Position numbers and translations under genes: made by a program. A DNA stretch of 64,000 nucleotides from Orbilia blumenaviensis (lineage: Eukaryota > Ascomycota > Orbiliomycetes > Orbiliales > Orbiliaceae): the NCBI GenBank assembly GCA_036872755.1, contig JAVHNS010000001.1:1798001-1862000 (forward strand). Direction: 5' to 3'. Position 1 is the first letter of the stretch, and each line of letters starts with the position of its first letter. Below the pieces are notes generated by a model. It ran no database searches, was not told where the DNA came from, and saw only the letters and a program-made list of their open reading frames with translations. Below are positions 22,525-34,816 of this stretch, in pieces.

Positions 22525-23895
22525 ATGAGTTTAAACATCTTCAGTGGCCGGTTTCGTCCAAAACCTCTTCCCGGAACCGCTTTATACTCAACCACTACCA
22601 GCCAGTCCGGGCCCGTCCTTAGATATCACGACCAATCCGGCAACCTCTTCACCGAAGAAACCTTCACAACCCCATCTGCTGCCCTGTCGGTGTTCGATAA
22701 ACCAGATTTCGCCGAAAGGCAAGTTCTGTTCCCAAAATACCGTCGTACGAACCCTCGGAAACAAGAAAACACCCTATTCAACCTCTGTCGCATAGTCCTT
22801 CTCCAGCATGTCGAGTCTCTGACACCGGATGTACTGATCGACCTCCCGTGGCACTATGGGAAGATAATATGGGACGATGTTGTCCATGCGACTGCAGACT
22901 CATACGCGATATTCCGGAATTTCTGTGAAGTTTATGGTCACGAACCCGATTTTCACCCAGGGAATCGAGAACTATGCGATCCTAGTTCCAAGATCCCAAT
23001 ATCACGACAGCTCAAAATACCGATGTCGGACAGTACGCCCTGGATCCCGCATTATATTCCCTACTTAACGTCAGATACGTCGGCTTGGCTTGTAAATCTC
23101 ACGATCAGAGGCGGATTCGATCTCTGGGAGCTGACCGAACTCACCGGCCTTCGGAACCTGGTTTGCCTGACATTGGAATTCCCACCCGGTGATAGTGGAC
23201 ACAACACTCTCGGTAGAGTCTTTAAGAATTGGGTGACGAACAAGGCCAATTTACAGAATCTACGAGTCCTACGGTTGGCAAATATACGGGATACAGCCGT
23301 CACAAGCGACGCAAAAGTACTGGCCAACTTGGATGGTTTATCTGGACTACGGGTAATCGAATTAAAGATAGTAAATCGGTACATGGGAGCGCCGTTATAT
23401 CGATGCGAATACTTGAAGAGTAGAGATCTTGGAATCGGGCGAAAGACTGGTTGGGCGGTATTTTGCGGAGACTCTGCGTGTCCAGGCTGCTTAACCGCAC
23501 TGCAGGAAGACGCAGAGCTAGCAGAAGTCGCCCTCGCAAATGTTCCATGGGCCGACACGGACATCTTCAAGAGAATGCACAAGGTCGCCGAGTGGGTTAT
23601 TATGAAGGAGAGGATGTCGGGTGGTAAGAAGAAAGTAATCTTAGATGTGTCGCCGAATCCGAACTGTACCAAAAGCCATGGCTGGATTTACTTCTACAGG
23701 AAGGAAAGAGGGTCTCATCGTATAGAGGAGGTTTCCGAACCTAAGAGGGATAAGAAACGACCGCTATCCGAGATTGACAATGGAGATAGAGAGAACCTAA
23801 ACGCCCCCTCTAAGCGGAAGACCTTAGGCAAGGCATACAAAACCAAGGCAAGTAAAAGACGAGATATAGCATCGCTTCTCAGCTCATTTAGCTGA
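22525..23895 (+). CDS. Conserved-looking fungal protein of unknown function
   Basis: Intronless, 456 residues, starting at the first ATG in the frame (MSLNIFSGRFRPKPLPGTAL). Residues about 80-130 contain ENTLFNLCRIVLLQHVESLT and LIDLPWHYGKIIWDDVV, in the style of the N-terminal helices of fungal leucine-repeat/F-box-like proteins. The middle has weak leucine-repeat texture (WLVNLTIRGGFDLWELTEL, LRNLVCLTLEFPPGD, LQNLRVLRLANI, LSGLRVIELKI). Two cysteines lie in CGDSACPGC. The C-terminus is very basic (EPKRDKKRPLSE, SKRKTLGKAYKTKASKRR), suggesting nuclear location, and ends DIASLLSSFS. I have seen this layout in uncharacterised ascomycete proteins but cannot name a function. Confidence 0.75.
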   Translation: MSLNIFSGRFRPKPLPGTALYSTTTSQSGPVLRYHDQSGNLFTEETFTTPSAALSVFDKPDFAERQVLFPKYRRTNPRKQENTLFNLCRIVLLQHVESLTPDVLIDLPWHYGKIIWDDVVHATADSYAIFRNFCEVYGHEPDFHPGNRELCDPSSKIPISRQLKIPMSDSTPWIPHYIPYLTSDTSAWLVNLTIRGGFDLWELTELTGLRNLVCLTLEFPPGDSGHNTLGRVFKNWVTNKANLQNLRVLRLANIRDTAVTSDAKVLANLDGLSGLRVIELKIVNRYMGAPLYRCEYLKSRDLGIGRKTGWAVFCGDSACPGCLTALQEDAELAEVALANVPWADTDIFKRMHKVAEWVIMKERMSGGKKKVILDVSPNPNCTKSHGWIYFYRKERGSHRIEEVSEPKRDKKRPLSEIDNGDRENLNAPSKRKTLGKAYKTKASKRRDIASLLSSFS

Positions 23896-24266
23896 ATATC
23901 ATATCGCGATAAATCAGTAATCATATTGTTAAGCTGCTTAAAACCAGAATATCCACAAAACATGACGCCGCCTAACCCTCGAGTGTTCAATGTTTTAAAG
24001 TTCCCCCACTCAATATTCAATTCAGTAGTTCCAGCTTGGTGCTTCCATTCAGATTACTCCTCCGCTAAATTTCCTCAACCATCCTTTTGTCCTTCTAGCT
24101 AAGGAACAATATATAGAAAGACAAATAATTCCCATCAACCCATTTTTTTGTCCCAGTAAACAAGTAAAAAAAATCGCACCAAACATGAAATCCAATTCAT
24201 AAACGAGTACCCGGTGCCACAAGGACTCCAACCTGATCCATAGAGCATCTCCACCTGATAGCAGGT
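23896..24266. other. Short convergent intergenic stretch
   Basis: 3' flanks of two genes that point toward each other. I see nothing coding. Confidence 0.5.
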
Positions 24267-26686
24267 TTAGTCGAGCTCTTCTGTCAACGACTCCTCTAAC
24301 CCAGGAGATTCCCTCAAGTATCTCTGATTTCTTTCCGCTGCAAAACTATTGTACCTCACCCGCTTATTTGGGTGCTCGCTAGCATCACTGGTGTTCCTCG
24401 ACGGGGGAGTGTGTGCTGCCATCGGCTGTGGTGTCATCGATGGCTCTTTTTCATGTTGCTCCTCCTCTTCGAGGTCATCCCCAATAACTGTGGAGGTTTC
24501 AAGATCTCCCTGGAAATTCTTGCGCTGGCGGGCCATATCTGGTGAATCGTAGAGGGAGAGGGCCTCCATTGTGCCTAGTACACCTTCCGCATTCCATAAA
24601 TTCTCGGAAACACCGTCGATTCTGTCAAAGAACGTTAGTATTTTTTTGATTGTAATAATATGAGATGAGGCGGTTTACCTTGCAGCTGCTCCTTCCTTGA
24701 TCTTTGTAAATCGGCCAGCGGTCTGGCCCTGAAGCTTCATCCAAGCGAAGCGACATCCTGCCAAAACGAATACGAATCCAGGGAATCCAGTCTATGATTT
24801 CTTAGTTAGCAAGGTACAGATTCTCGGGGGGATAGGTAAGTAAATCTTACATTCTCAATATGCTTCTGCATTTCCGCCGCCAACCAGTCCTGATGAGGCT
24901 TCTGACGAAGTTCCATACCGGCGAAAAACAAAATGGGCATCATAAAAGCCGTCGACTCAAAACCCAATGACGCAAAAATACGAAGCACGCCGTGGACATA
25001 TCCTCCAATCGTTGGGTCCGCGATAGGTACATCGGGGTACTTGACACGATATGTCTGTAACCGCAAGCAATAGTGCCAAGCATCTGCTAAAGCGATCGAA
25101 AAGTGCGGGTACTTTCTTGGGATAATGACGTGGATATCGGTTCTATTGATATCCTCATCTTCACCATCAGGTCCGGTCCATACGTTGTCCTCCGATGGCC
25201 CGAAGCGCTCTGGGAGATCGGCTTCCCAATCATCCATCATCTTTTCCAGCCGACCGACCTTTCGGCAAATGCTTTCCTGGAGCTTGATCTTCTTCTCGAG
25301 GAAGACGGCATCCGTGTCATTTCCCTTAGATTGTAGCCAGAGATCTCTTCGTTTTCTGATGGCCCAGTTTTTGACATATGTTAATCTCGAGTTGATAATA
25401 GTACTCTTAGAGAGGGCGGCATCCGCGATAAGGAGGGTTGGAGCGTCGTGGTCGATCGGAAGTCTAGCCATTGGGTCAATAACCCACCAGTCCTATTTCA
25501 AGATTAGCATAATCACTCATGTAAATATAAAGATCGCGTGAACATACTGGTGTCAAGAAGCAGGGGTTTCCCGTAACAGATGAAGTACCAATATCGAGGC
25601 GTCTGAAGACGGCATATAAAGCACGCCCCACAGGTGTCATGTGTGCCTCTTTCCCTCTTGCAACAATCATATCCCTCGCTCCTAACATATGCACACCCAT
25701 CTTCATGTTCTCGCCAGACCATAACTCAAACATTCCCATCAAGATAGCCGTTGCTAAAGGTGCATATGAAGTCATCGACTGATGTTCTGCAAGTGCTCTA
25801 CCGTGTGCCATAAGGGCTTTGTGGTAATGTGTAGGAGCCTCAACCTTAAGATATCTTGGGTCATTATCTCTCAGTCCGACCTGTAATGCTGCGAATGCAA
25901 GCATGGCCTCCATAAGGGCAGGGGACTCCTGTGCCATAGCGGGTATATATTTTGACCATAAGTTTATATATGATGGCGAGGTAAATTGTAATCGAGGGGC
26001 CGTAACGGCGAGGTATGCTTGCAGGAGGTAGTGATCGCCGGGTTGCTTTAAACTCGGCGGCCTCGCAGGAGCAATGATACGAGTAGTCGGGCTAAACCCT
26101 CTAAGGGGCATCTGGATTTCTTCCAGAATATCTGGAGGGAAATGCGGTAGACATGTCGTGAATTCTGATACGCCGTCGTACCCCTGAAAGGGCACACCGG
26201 CCTTGAAATCGACAGGCGACTTTAAAACGGGCGGGTCAGCGACCTGGAAGTGGCTGTCCGCCAATACGACAGCAGTGCCCATGCCATCATCTCCCTCCGG
26301 GGAATCTGCATCTTCACTAGAACCAGACTCGGAACTGTTGGCCTGGTCCTGCATCTGCGACAGCAGGTAGGCCTTGAATTGTTCTTTTCGCTCACCGCTC
26401 AACAGCTCCTCGGACTCGTCGTCTCCCTACGCGAACAATAACAACGGCGAAGTCAGATTTGAAACTTATTATTACTAACAGAAATACAGTAGTAGGGAAG
26501 ATTACGGCATACCGAAGCCTTTCTCTTGCGGCTCTTGCGCGGGCCGTTAATAGCTTCGTTCCGCTTGACGAGCTCCTGTAATATCTGCTCCACATTGACT
26601 GCATTGTTGGAGAACGTCAGCGTGTTGTCGTCAAAGAAGCCGTAAAGAGATGCAACATCCACGGCTGAGATGCCTCCGAGAACCAT
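24267..26686 (-). CDS. Fungal-specific transcription factor domain protein without a visible zinc cluster
   Basis: Exons are 26686-26513, 26426-25548, 25492-24851, 24791-24679 and 24621-24267 (introns of 86, 55, 59 and 57 nt), giving 720 residues. Residues from about 150 to 560 carry the helical middle-homology region typical of fungal Zn2Cys6 regulators (Fungal_trans_2 type): YINLWSKYIPAMAQESPALM, MEAMLAFAALQVGLRDN, HYHKALMAHGRALAEHQ, AILMGMFELWSGENMKMGVH and LYAVFRRLDIGTS. The N-terminus (MVLGGISAVDVASLYGFFDD, then a basic GPRKSRKRKAS) contains no Cys-x2-Cys-x6-Cys motif. I found no such motif on the minus strand for about 700 bases upstream. The C-terminus is acidic, then Ser/Pro-rich. It is probably a nuclear regulator or cofactor; its target is unknown. 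Confidence 0.8.
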
Positions 26687-27399
26687 CTTCAATCGGAACC
26701 ACGACAGAGAAGAAAATCAGGGAAAATAACCAGACAAAGCAAAATGAGCAAATGAGCAAACGATGACGACAGGATCTCTCGGACAGTTTCAGGGAAGCCG
26801 ACCGTTAGTATGGTACTACTTTTATAACAAAAAGGTTATAAAATTCCCGGATCAGAATAAGAAAGAAAAGAAAAAGAACCCACATCGAAGCTGGTACAGG
26901 TGCACCTGGTATCGGGACATGCATGGTTTGGCCATGGCAATTGAAGGGCGGTAGGCCTCAACCTCGACTTTACAGCCTCGGATCATCTCCACGATATCGA
27001 AAGCGCAGGTAGACAGGGACAGGTGCTAATTTCAAGTTGAGATAAAGGCATCGCGAGAGCTCTATCTTAACCACGCTGACATGACGCGCCGATGTGTGTA
27101 AGAGGAGCTTCAGGCGGTTCTAATCCTGAGAATTGGGGGAAAGAGATAGGCACCACTACCAAATACAAGAATAGCCAGGCTTCCAATTTAATGGATCCAA
27201 GCCCAGGACGACTCCACAGCGGCATGAAAGAAATGGCTGAGAATTTGGCATATAACGGCACATCTGTTATACGGCTCATCTACGACACCTGCGAAGTGTC
27301 CGCTGAATTTCGGATCGCATTTCCAAAACCGAAGGGCTGCAACGGATCAGGGGAATAATGCGAAACCCGGCGAATCAGACGAGCCCCACATGAGAAACA
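26687..27399. other. Intergenic stretch with no supported gene
   Basis: Searched on the minus strand for a zinc-cluster exon of the transcription-factor gene; none seen. The plus-strand ORF at 27092-27358 shows no family likeness. Confidence 0.45.
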
Positions 27400-27806
27400 T
27401 TACCAAACAGGCAAATCTGCATTGCGACAAACAAAATAGGCTTTCGATTTTCAACGCAGCTAAGGAAGATCGGGAACTTACAAAGTTGGTCTTCGACTTG
27501 GCTAACCATCCTAGGGATCTCAGGTGAGCGTTTAGGAGACCTCATCCCTCGCGCAACCACATTACTGTCGGTGTAGAGAGTTGTAGCTGACGGGGTGGGC
27601 GGGAATCCAAAGTCGTGAGGGGGAGGATGGTACGCCGCCATCGCCTCAAACGGAATCGACTCGGTTGTCGAACTGTCTGCGGAATGATCTAGAGGAGGCA
27701 CATCATAGTAGTATAATTGACCGCCCCCATCATCGCTCGTGCCGCTATAAACGTTATAGTAATAGTCGTTCTCGTCGAACGTATATCTCTGGTCGGTTGT
27801 TGACAT
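27400..27806 (-). CDS. Small hypothetical protein, Tyr- and Pro-rich
   Basis: The preferred model has exons 27806-27482 and 27416-27400 (65-nt intron, GTAAGT donor, ATGCAG acceptor), giving 113 residues. If the intron is kept, the frame runs to 27375 and gives 143 residues. The protein is low in complexity: Asp/Tyr-rich at the start (YTFDENDYYYNVYSG, QLYYYDVPPLDHS), then Pro-rich (YHPPPHDFGFPPTPSATT), then a short basic SPKRSPEIPRMV. There is no signal peptide and no known domain. It could be the first exon of a larger gene whose later exons I failed to find in 26.7-27.4 kb. Confidence 0.4.
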
Positions 27807-30800
27807 TTTGTCTCGGTATGCAATATTAAATTGCCTTCTGCTTTCGATGCAGGATTTCTAGAACAGCTCCAAATACGGCCAATGCTAACAGTATTTAAAA
27901 GGCGCCCTCGCCCACGAAATCCCTCGAACTAAATCGAATTTCCAAAGAAAGTCGAGGCTATTATGGGTTTCCGCTACGTAACTTTCGTTCCGGAATCTGT
28001 TTGAAAATTAACGAGTGATTTCCATTAACAGCAGGTCGTGATGGCGAACAGGTGAACGTGGGCTGTTGCGCTATAACCTCCAGGCAGACAGGGGTTGCCA
28101 CAATCGAGAGCTGCAGATGCAGGAACCAGGCTGACGTCTGTGCAGCACCTAGGAATAGATTGATGAGGAACCGAGATTGCAGAGGGTATCTGAAAAGGAT
28201 ATATATATATATATTATATATTCCGATGCCAGTGACGAGAATAGGGCCTCCTCAGGTTAAAAATATATAAAACAGTCGCTGAGAGATTATAGAGAGCGGA
28301 AAATGTTGAGGGGGGGATTCCACGACTTTTGGATGGGAAAGCAGATGCCTGTTATGCTTCTCAACTTCGTGATGTGGGCCTTGAGTTACCAAAAATCGTC
28401 GCTAATGCGTCCTGCGGCACAAAGCTTGGTGCGAGGGCCTTCGGGATAATTTGACCTTCCGAGATTGGGGGCTTTAAGTGGCTTGCTATCAAGGTCCCCA
28501 AAAATCCTGCTGATTCTCTGTCGCATAAAGCGGGCAGAGCTATAATTCGTCTGAAATACTGCGGCGTCGAGATGTGTGCGCTGCAGGGTCAGAATAACAT
28601 GCGACTTGCAAGCACTTTACTTGTGAAAAGAGTCGACCGAAAGAGAGCTGATTCAAGCAGGTCGGATGCTACTCGAATGCTGGGGGCAAGTATCGTGAGA
28701 AGCCGAAAGATATCGCAATGGTGGTAGCGGCAGCCAAAACTTTACTTTTGAGTAAATCGAAAAGTGAATAGACAGGATGATCAATGCAGCTAATTAATCG
28801 ACGACGGGTAACGGTCGGCCGGCTGCTTATAAACTAAAATACAGACTCGACTCGAGCGTGCTAATATTCTGCACTTTAGCTTTCGAGTGCGGCTATGTGG
28901 GGGAAAGGAACAAGGAGAAAAGAAAAGTTAGTTGAGGAGTCGGTCGAGGGAAGCAAAGCTTAAATGCATCGGGACTCGGGAAAGTCTACTGTTCTTATGG
29001 AAGCAATTGCGAATGCAATAGCCCGCGAGGAGTAAGATTTAAACTGGAAGAAGCTCTGTATCCGATGAGCAAGGGCCAGGACAAAAGCAAGATCGAATTG
29101 GGTCCAATTCCTAGGATCCTTTTCGCGGCATCTCCGCTGATATAGCATGCCATGCACCACATCCATCTGGTTTGGTTCGAGCGCATGGCCATGGTTCGAG
29201 CCCAGAGCCTAGCGGGAGCAGCAGATTGATTGAGTGGTGTAGCGGGACACTATGCACTAGACACACCTTCAACCACAGACCATCGAGAGGACATGCCAGG
29301 ATCGTGGTATCCCGCACTGCTCATTTCAAATTCGCCTTTTGAGGTCTGGCTCCTCTCGTTTTGGGGGGCCGAGGTGCCAGGAGGCCGCTGCTGGCGGCTG
29401 GGTCCAGACGATTACTTATATTATACAATGATAATATCGGAGCCGTCTCCCCTCAAGCCCCTACGCGCAATCTGCAGCGCGGAGCTTTTTGCTTTTGAGG
29501 TGTCTGGGGAAGTAGCAAGTATGCATCACTATGTATCTGTACTTCTCTCTCTTTCAGGTATGTGTCTGCGCATCGTGCCCTGATTCGCGCAATATCGATA
29601 TACTCGATCGAACAAACTAACTATTATAAACAATGGAGCCCTTTTTTTTTTTCTTTGCTTCGGCCTGCTCGTGCTAATCGCCGCATTGACACTTGCAGAA
29701 ATTTGATATCGTACGATTTGCTCAACATAGAAGAAAAACAAAAACAGAAGAGAGAGGCCCAAAAACTTGGCTTTGTTTCCCTCATCAGCTCGCTAACGTG
29801 GCTAACACTTCGATATTCTGCGTAAAGTCTCCACACTCAATATATTGCTGGAATCAGCCGACATCTATTCCGTCAATTCTCCAAGCCTCCCTCTCCGTTT
29901 TCCCAGCCGTCCGATGATTGCCATATAACGCCCGCATTTCCTGCATGGGGCGGCCGATCTTTCTTTTGATATCAGGGCATGGCATCTACGTATTTGCAGC
30001 CAGTCAATTTCACATACACATCTACCTCTTACCATTTTGTCTCTCTGCACACACACCATGTATGCCAGTCAAAATCCCGACGGTCTCCCTTGCAGGGTCC
30101 AGGGGCGTGGTTATCCGCAAGCCTTACCTTAAATGAGATTTCGGGGCGCTGGGGACCACAAACTATCCAAGCCGAAAACCCCAATGGCAAGCGGTTCTCA
30201 CAACGGTCACGACCATCTCTGCAACCGATATGTGGGTTCTTGTTGGGTTCGTTGTCCAGTAAACAAGCTTGCCAGGCCCAAACGGCTGAATCCAACCGCT
30301 TGCATATAGTTAATTGTATGTAGACGACAACGTAATGTAAGTACATGTACATTTTATTCACATCGGCTATGTGAAATGACCTTGCATTTGGATAAATTCG
30401 TCCCGTTCGCCCCGGACATCGTCGATGAAGCTATCAATCAAAAAAGCAAGAACTCGTCCGAAAGAAGGGGAGCTTCGATGGCGAAGCTTAGCGCCTCGGT
30501 TTCTTGAGTATCAAATCTCGGATCTCCCTCAACAAACATAAAATCCGGGGGGGGTGTGCTTTATTTCCCGCTGACAATATCTATCAAGCCCATACACAAA
30601 ATGTAAAGTTCAGGACCAAGTGCCATGGTAGAGTCTCCATTCGTCACTAACTTTCTTTCGTTTACCGAGAAAAATACAACGTCTATACTCCTTAAAAAGG
30701 GAATACGAAACTTAAGCAGATTTCCGATCAAGGGCCTCCCTTGGAAACTGTAGAATGCACTTCAATGGGTATCTCAACCTGCAGCATAATATTACTCCGA

Positions 30801-32718
30801 TTGCTTGACCCGATTTGATTTTCAATTGGTAAAAACCCAACGAGTCGGCGAGAGGAGAGGGAGGATCTAGGCCCTTGATTTAATCCACCCCTTGCTGCAT
30901 CTGTCCGGCTTTAAGGTGGGGCTGCTCACAATATCCCATCGACAGATCCGTGACACCGCTCTCCGAATGTGGACTACATTACGAGGACGAATGGATACGG
31001 CGGGGCCAGGAAAATTTTTTCGCGAGGATACCCCCAAAAAACTGATGATTTCGATGAAGCAAAACATCGAAGAATAATGTCCATATGTTCACTGTTATAA
31101 GGGTATCTTATATGCACATGATTTCTCCATACTCATTTACCTGTTGGTCAATTGTTGAAACATTGTTCATAATATATCTTATCTGAAACTTCGACGTTTT
31201 GGACCGTTTTGGACCCGTCGACCCGTCAGTCCTTGAATTCAATTGGGGTCTTTAAATTGCTCTCGACACGAGCTGCCGTAGCGAACGTGGGGGGGCCAAA
31301 TTTTTTCAGCACAGATTCCAGTACTCGTTCCGAAGATAGTGGGTGAGAGTACCCACTGCTCGTGCTCTACATAAGTACGTTTTGTGCCAACGGTCATTGC
31401 AACATTGCCGCTTTAAAGACTTCTGCACATGATATCTCGTAAACTATTCCAACCGAGCAGAAACCCCCTCTGGTAAAAATGAGGGCCCATATCAAATACT
31501 AGCCTAAGTGTGTGCTATACGTATACATGCTGTGCTAGTGAGAAAAAACCCGCATTAGCTTCGTCCCAAAGAACCACAGAAGCAGAGGAACCAGGTTGGT
31601 AAATTCAATTTCTGCGTGCGCTCTGGTTAAGAAGAAACCCACCTCGTTTAAAACGCCAGCCCCTACCGAACCTTCATTTCCAGTAGTTTGGGTCCCCAAA
31701 AACCGAAAGGCTAGCTCATAGTTGCGGCGTCGATAATCCCTCTTTGCTGCGCTGGGTCCTTGCTAGCTGCATTGGCCCCTCGACGTTGTGCTGCAGCGGT
31801 ACCGGTACAAGACCCCTCTTCCCTGTGTGGCGGCCATGTGAGCTGCCAATGGAGCTGAGTTTGATTGGAAAAAGATGCCTGTCGATATCAACCGATCCCC
31901 ACCACAAACCGGTGGTGTGCATCAGGGCTATGGTATTTTTCCTCCCTTGGGTCGCCTCTGCGGTGAACTGTCCATCTGGGTAGTTCCGGCATGCATATGT
32001 ATCCCGCGAAGATTCTATACCCCGTTATTCAATGATTTGATAATCGTTTGAAAAGATTTTACCTCCTGGCATCAGACTGTCCTGTAATCCATATGCATAC
32101 TCTGTCGGTCATGGATAATATCATGATACCCCGACTCATGCCCAAGTTGACTATAGTGCGACCCTGCATCTAATTTTAAATCCTGTCTTCTACTGATACG
32201 ATACCCACGCGTACAGGAATGGTATTCATCGATGTTGGGGAGCTTCCAACATGCGTTTCTGTCGACCCTTGACGAGCTGAATCGCACTCGGAACCTGCAC
32301 AATGCTATAAAATAATCGTTCGACAAAAATTATTCCTCTATTAATTCTCTCAAAAATAAGGTATCATAAAAGGGTATCTACAAGAAATGTCCATCCAAAG
32401 GCCCGTGCGTCGAGAGTATCACGAGCAAAAAATATGGTTTCGCGCTGTCGGCGGGAAGCCATATGTACGCCATATGCACCGCTGAGGCTGAAAACAAAGA
32501 ACACAGCAAAAACAAATAAACGAGGATCAGGAGGATAGCTCTGCAAAATGGAAAACGCCGGGGGGGAAAGATAGTAACTCGAACGAACGAATCAATTGCT
32601 GGAGTCTGCCTACACAGCAATGACAGGATAAAAACATATCATAAGAAAAGAACGAAAGCAGGGTATCAAAAGAAAGGCCCCGGACAGGAAACTCAAGTGC
32701 AAGCGAAGCAGGCTTTTT
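27807..32718. other. Long gene-free region of almost 5 kb
   Basis: No frame over this stretch reads as a known protein, and the longest ORFs (about 110 codons, for example 29230-29583 and 30029-30361) overlap others on the opposite strand. It contains an AT microsatellite near 28200 and several homopolymer runs. It lies upstream of the 27806 gene and downstream of the YTP1-like gene, so it could be a long regulatory region, a non-coding RNA locus or decayed sequence. The sequence does not decide. Confidence 0.5.
28199..28220. repeat. AT microsatellite
   Basis: An AT run of about 22 bases with one interruption, inside the gene-free region. Confidence 0.85.
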
Positions 32719-34816
32719 TCAAGCGATCCTAAACATGGTTTTGTGCAAACGAGAAGCTTCCCGCTTCACCGCCCAGCCTTTCAAAGCAACTACTAATGTC
32801 TGGTAGCTCATTAAGAGGGCTGTAAGGCCACAAGCAAGGGTGAAGGTGAACATGCTGTCAACATTCATGGCATCAAAGGCATTGATCGTCTCGGAATTCT
32901 AAACGTCGGTTAGCCTTAACTTGATCGTCGTATAGATGACGCCGGTGGACTTACGCTCAGACAGAACACCAAACCACCTGCCATCAAAGCAAAAGCAGCA
33001 AGTGGTTCGGTAAATGGTCGGGAGGGGAGGTACGAGGTTGGCGGCTTCAGAAAGACAAGCAAGAATGACCCTAAGCGGAGCACAGCAGCACCGGACAAAA
33101 GCAAACCCCACTAAAATTCGTAGATCAGTTAACTGTATCCCGTCGGGAGCCGAAGCCAAAGCAAATGCATGTAAAACTCGCTTACCTGCTTGTGTAACAT
33201 GGTGCCAAGCAGCTTCTCCTGGTGGTGGCTGCCCATAAGAATTCCAAGCATGAAGACGACGAGTGAGGGGAAGACATTCATGCTTTGTCGGAACTTCGGC
33301 TTTTCCTGAAACATGGTTTGTGGAATCGCCATTTCATACTGGTTGATAGCAATCTGGGCATCCTCTGAGTAGACATTGTTCAAGAGTTCTCGGACCCATT
33401 CGGATTCTGTCAAGATACCGAGTAAACCACCACCAAGGAACCAAAAGGCTATTGAGACATGCTCAAGATCGCCCATGTGCCATGCTTGACCCCATCCGGC
33501 AAGATGCTCAAGCCAAACGTTTGTAAAGCCATAAGTGAAGATGAGAGCCGACTCGACCATCTCAGCGGATTTGATGTTCGCGCGGAACTTTCCAACCATC
33601 GATGCATCCGGCTTGATATTCCATGCCCAACCAAGATCCGCGAAGCAGCCCAGGTATCGTCCGAGAGTGAAGATACCGTAGTAGAAAAAGATACCACCCT
33701 TGATTACGTGCGCAAGACCAGTGAAAATGGCATTTGCTTTCTGCAAAGAATCAAACGACGAATCAGTAATCAGAACACCAAAAGTTAACAGGTTATGATT
33801 ATGCACGGATACACTTACGAAAACACCGGTATAAGTGGAGGCCCCAGTAGCAATCAGCATGAAGGTCCAGATGAGTAGCAACCGCTGCGAGATCTGGTAT
33901 CCCACACTCGCGACAGTGATCCATCTCTGCGCTACCGTAAACCGCGGAACATACTTCTTCGCTAGTTTTTCGAACCTAGTCTCTTCGCCAACGGCTTTGA
34001 GTTCTTGTTCTTCATGGTCGTTATACAAAGGTTCTCCCTCTAATGATGGAGATCGTGACGACGGGCTATGATCCGATCCACCGTGCGCACTATCGGTATT
34101 CCATGACCCTTGGCGGTCGTGGGACTCCATGCGTTGATACCGTGCCGTTGCAGCGGCCATTAACGACGACGCCTCCTCTTTGTTTGGAGCGTCACTGCTC
34201 TTTGCGACAGAGAAAATAACACCGACGGCAGTCTGAACGGTAAGAATCGCAACGGCGACCCATCCCATCCGATGATGGGCGTTCGCTGGATAGAGATCCG
34301 GAGTCTGAGCATTGTATAAAATCGAGAGAAAGATCGCAAATCCGTTGATCGCGAGAAAGACGAACTGAACTGGAATGTGCAGGTTTGATTTGGCGACCGC
34401 GAACATTATCGCTAATTCATTTCAGAGGGGGCCGCACGTTAGCCACGAGAACAGGCCGCATCGCATTGCATTGACGGGTTTCAGCCCGTTTGAGGAATTT
34501 TTTTCTTTCGGATTAAATTCGATTTAAGAAATGGGGCGCACTTACAAACTGGCAGGACAAGTACCCAGTCAATTATCATGAGAATGATATGACCATATAT
34601 CAGCCATCTGGCAGTCGTTAACCTCCAATATGTATCCGCGTCGTCTGAATGTGCTGGTACATTGAGAGAGGCATTGTGATCCATGCCGCCCATATCACCT
34701 GCATGCATGTCGGTTTTTCCTTTGCCTTCATCGTGGCCGTGTGCGCCGGCTAAAGCGACATCAGTACATGCGGCGAATAAAGCCCACGCTAACAGCCACC
34801 GCCTGGAGACCGTCAT
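32719..34816 (-). CDS. YTP1-like integral membrane protein (DUF2427 + Ytp1 domain)
   Basis: Exons are 34816-34546, 34411-33819, 33740-33186, 33110-32955 and 32898-32719 (introns of 134, 78, 75 and 56 nt), giving 584 residues. It has a signal peptide (MTVSRRWLLAWALFAACTDV, ALAG) followed by a His/Met-rich lumenal or outside segment (GAHGHDEGKGKTDMHAGDMG, GMDHN). A cytochrome-b561-like helical part follows (YWRLTTARWLIYGHIILMII; IPVQFVFLAINGFAIFL; HHRMGWVAVAILTVQTAVG), matching DUF2427. After a polar loop comes the Ytp1 domain, with YGIFTLGRYLGCFADLGWAW, NVWLEHLAGWG and FWFLGGGLLGILTESEW. Yeast Ytp1 is a membrane protein of unknown activity. The paired histidines and His/Met-rich tail hint at haem or copper binding, which is inference. 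Confidence 0.9.

Noticed and set aside
29180..29215. Two GGTTCGAG strings that resemble tRNA T-loops
   Set aside because: Neighbouring bases do not form T-arm or acceptor stems on either strand.
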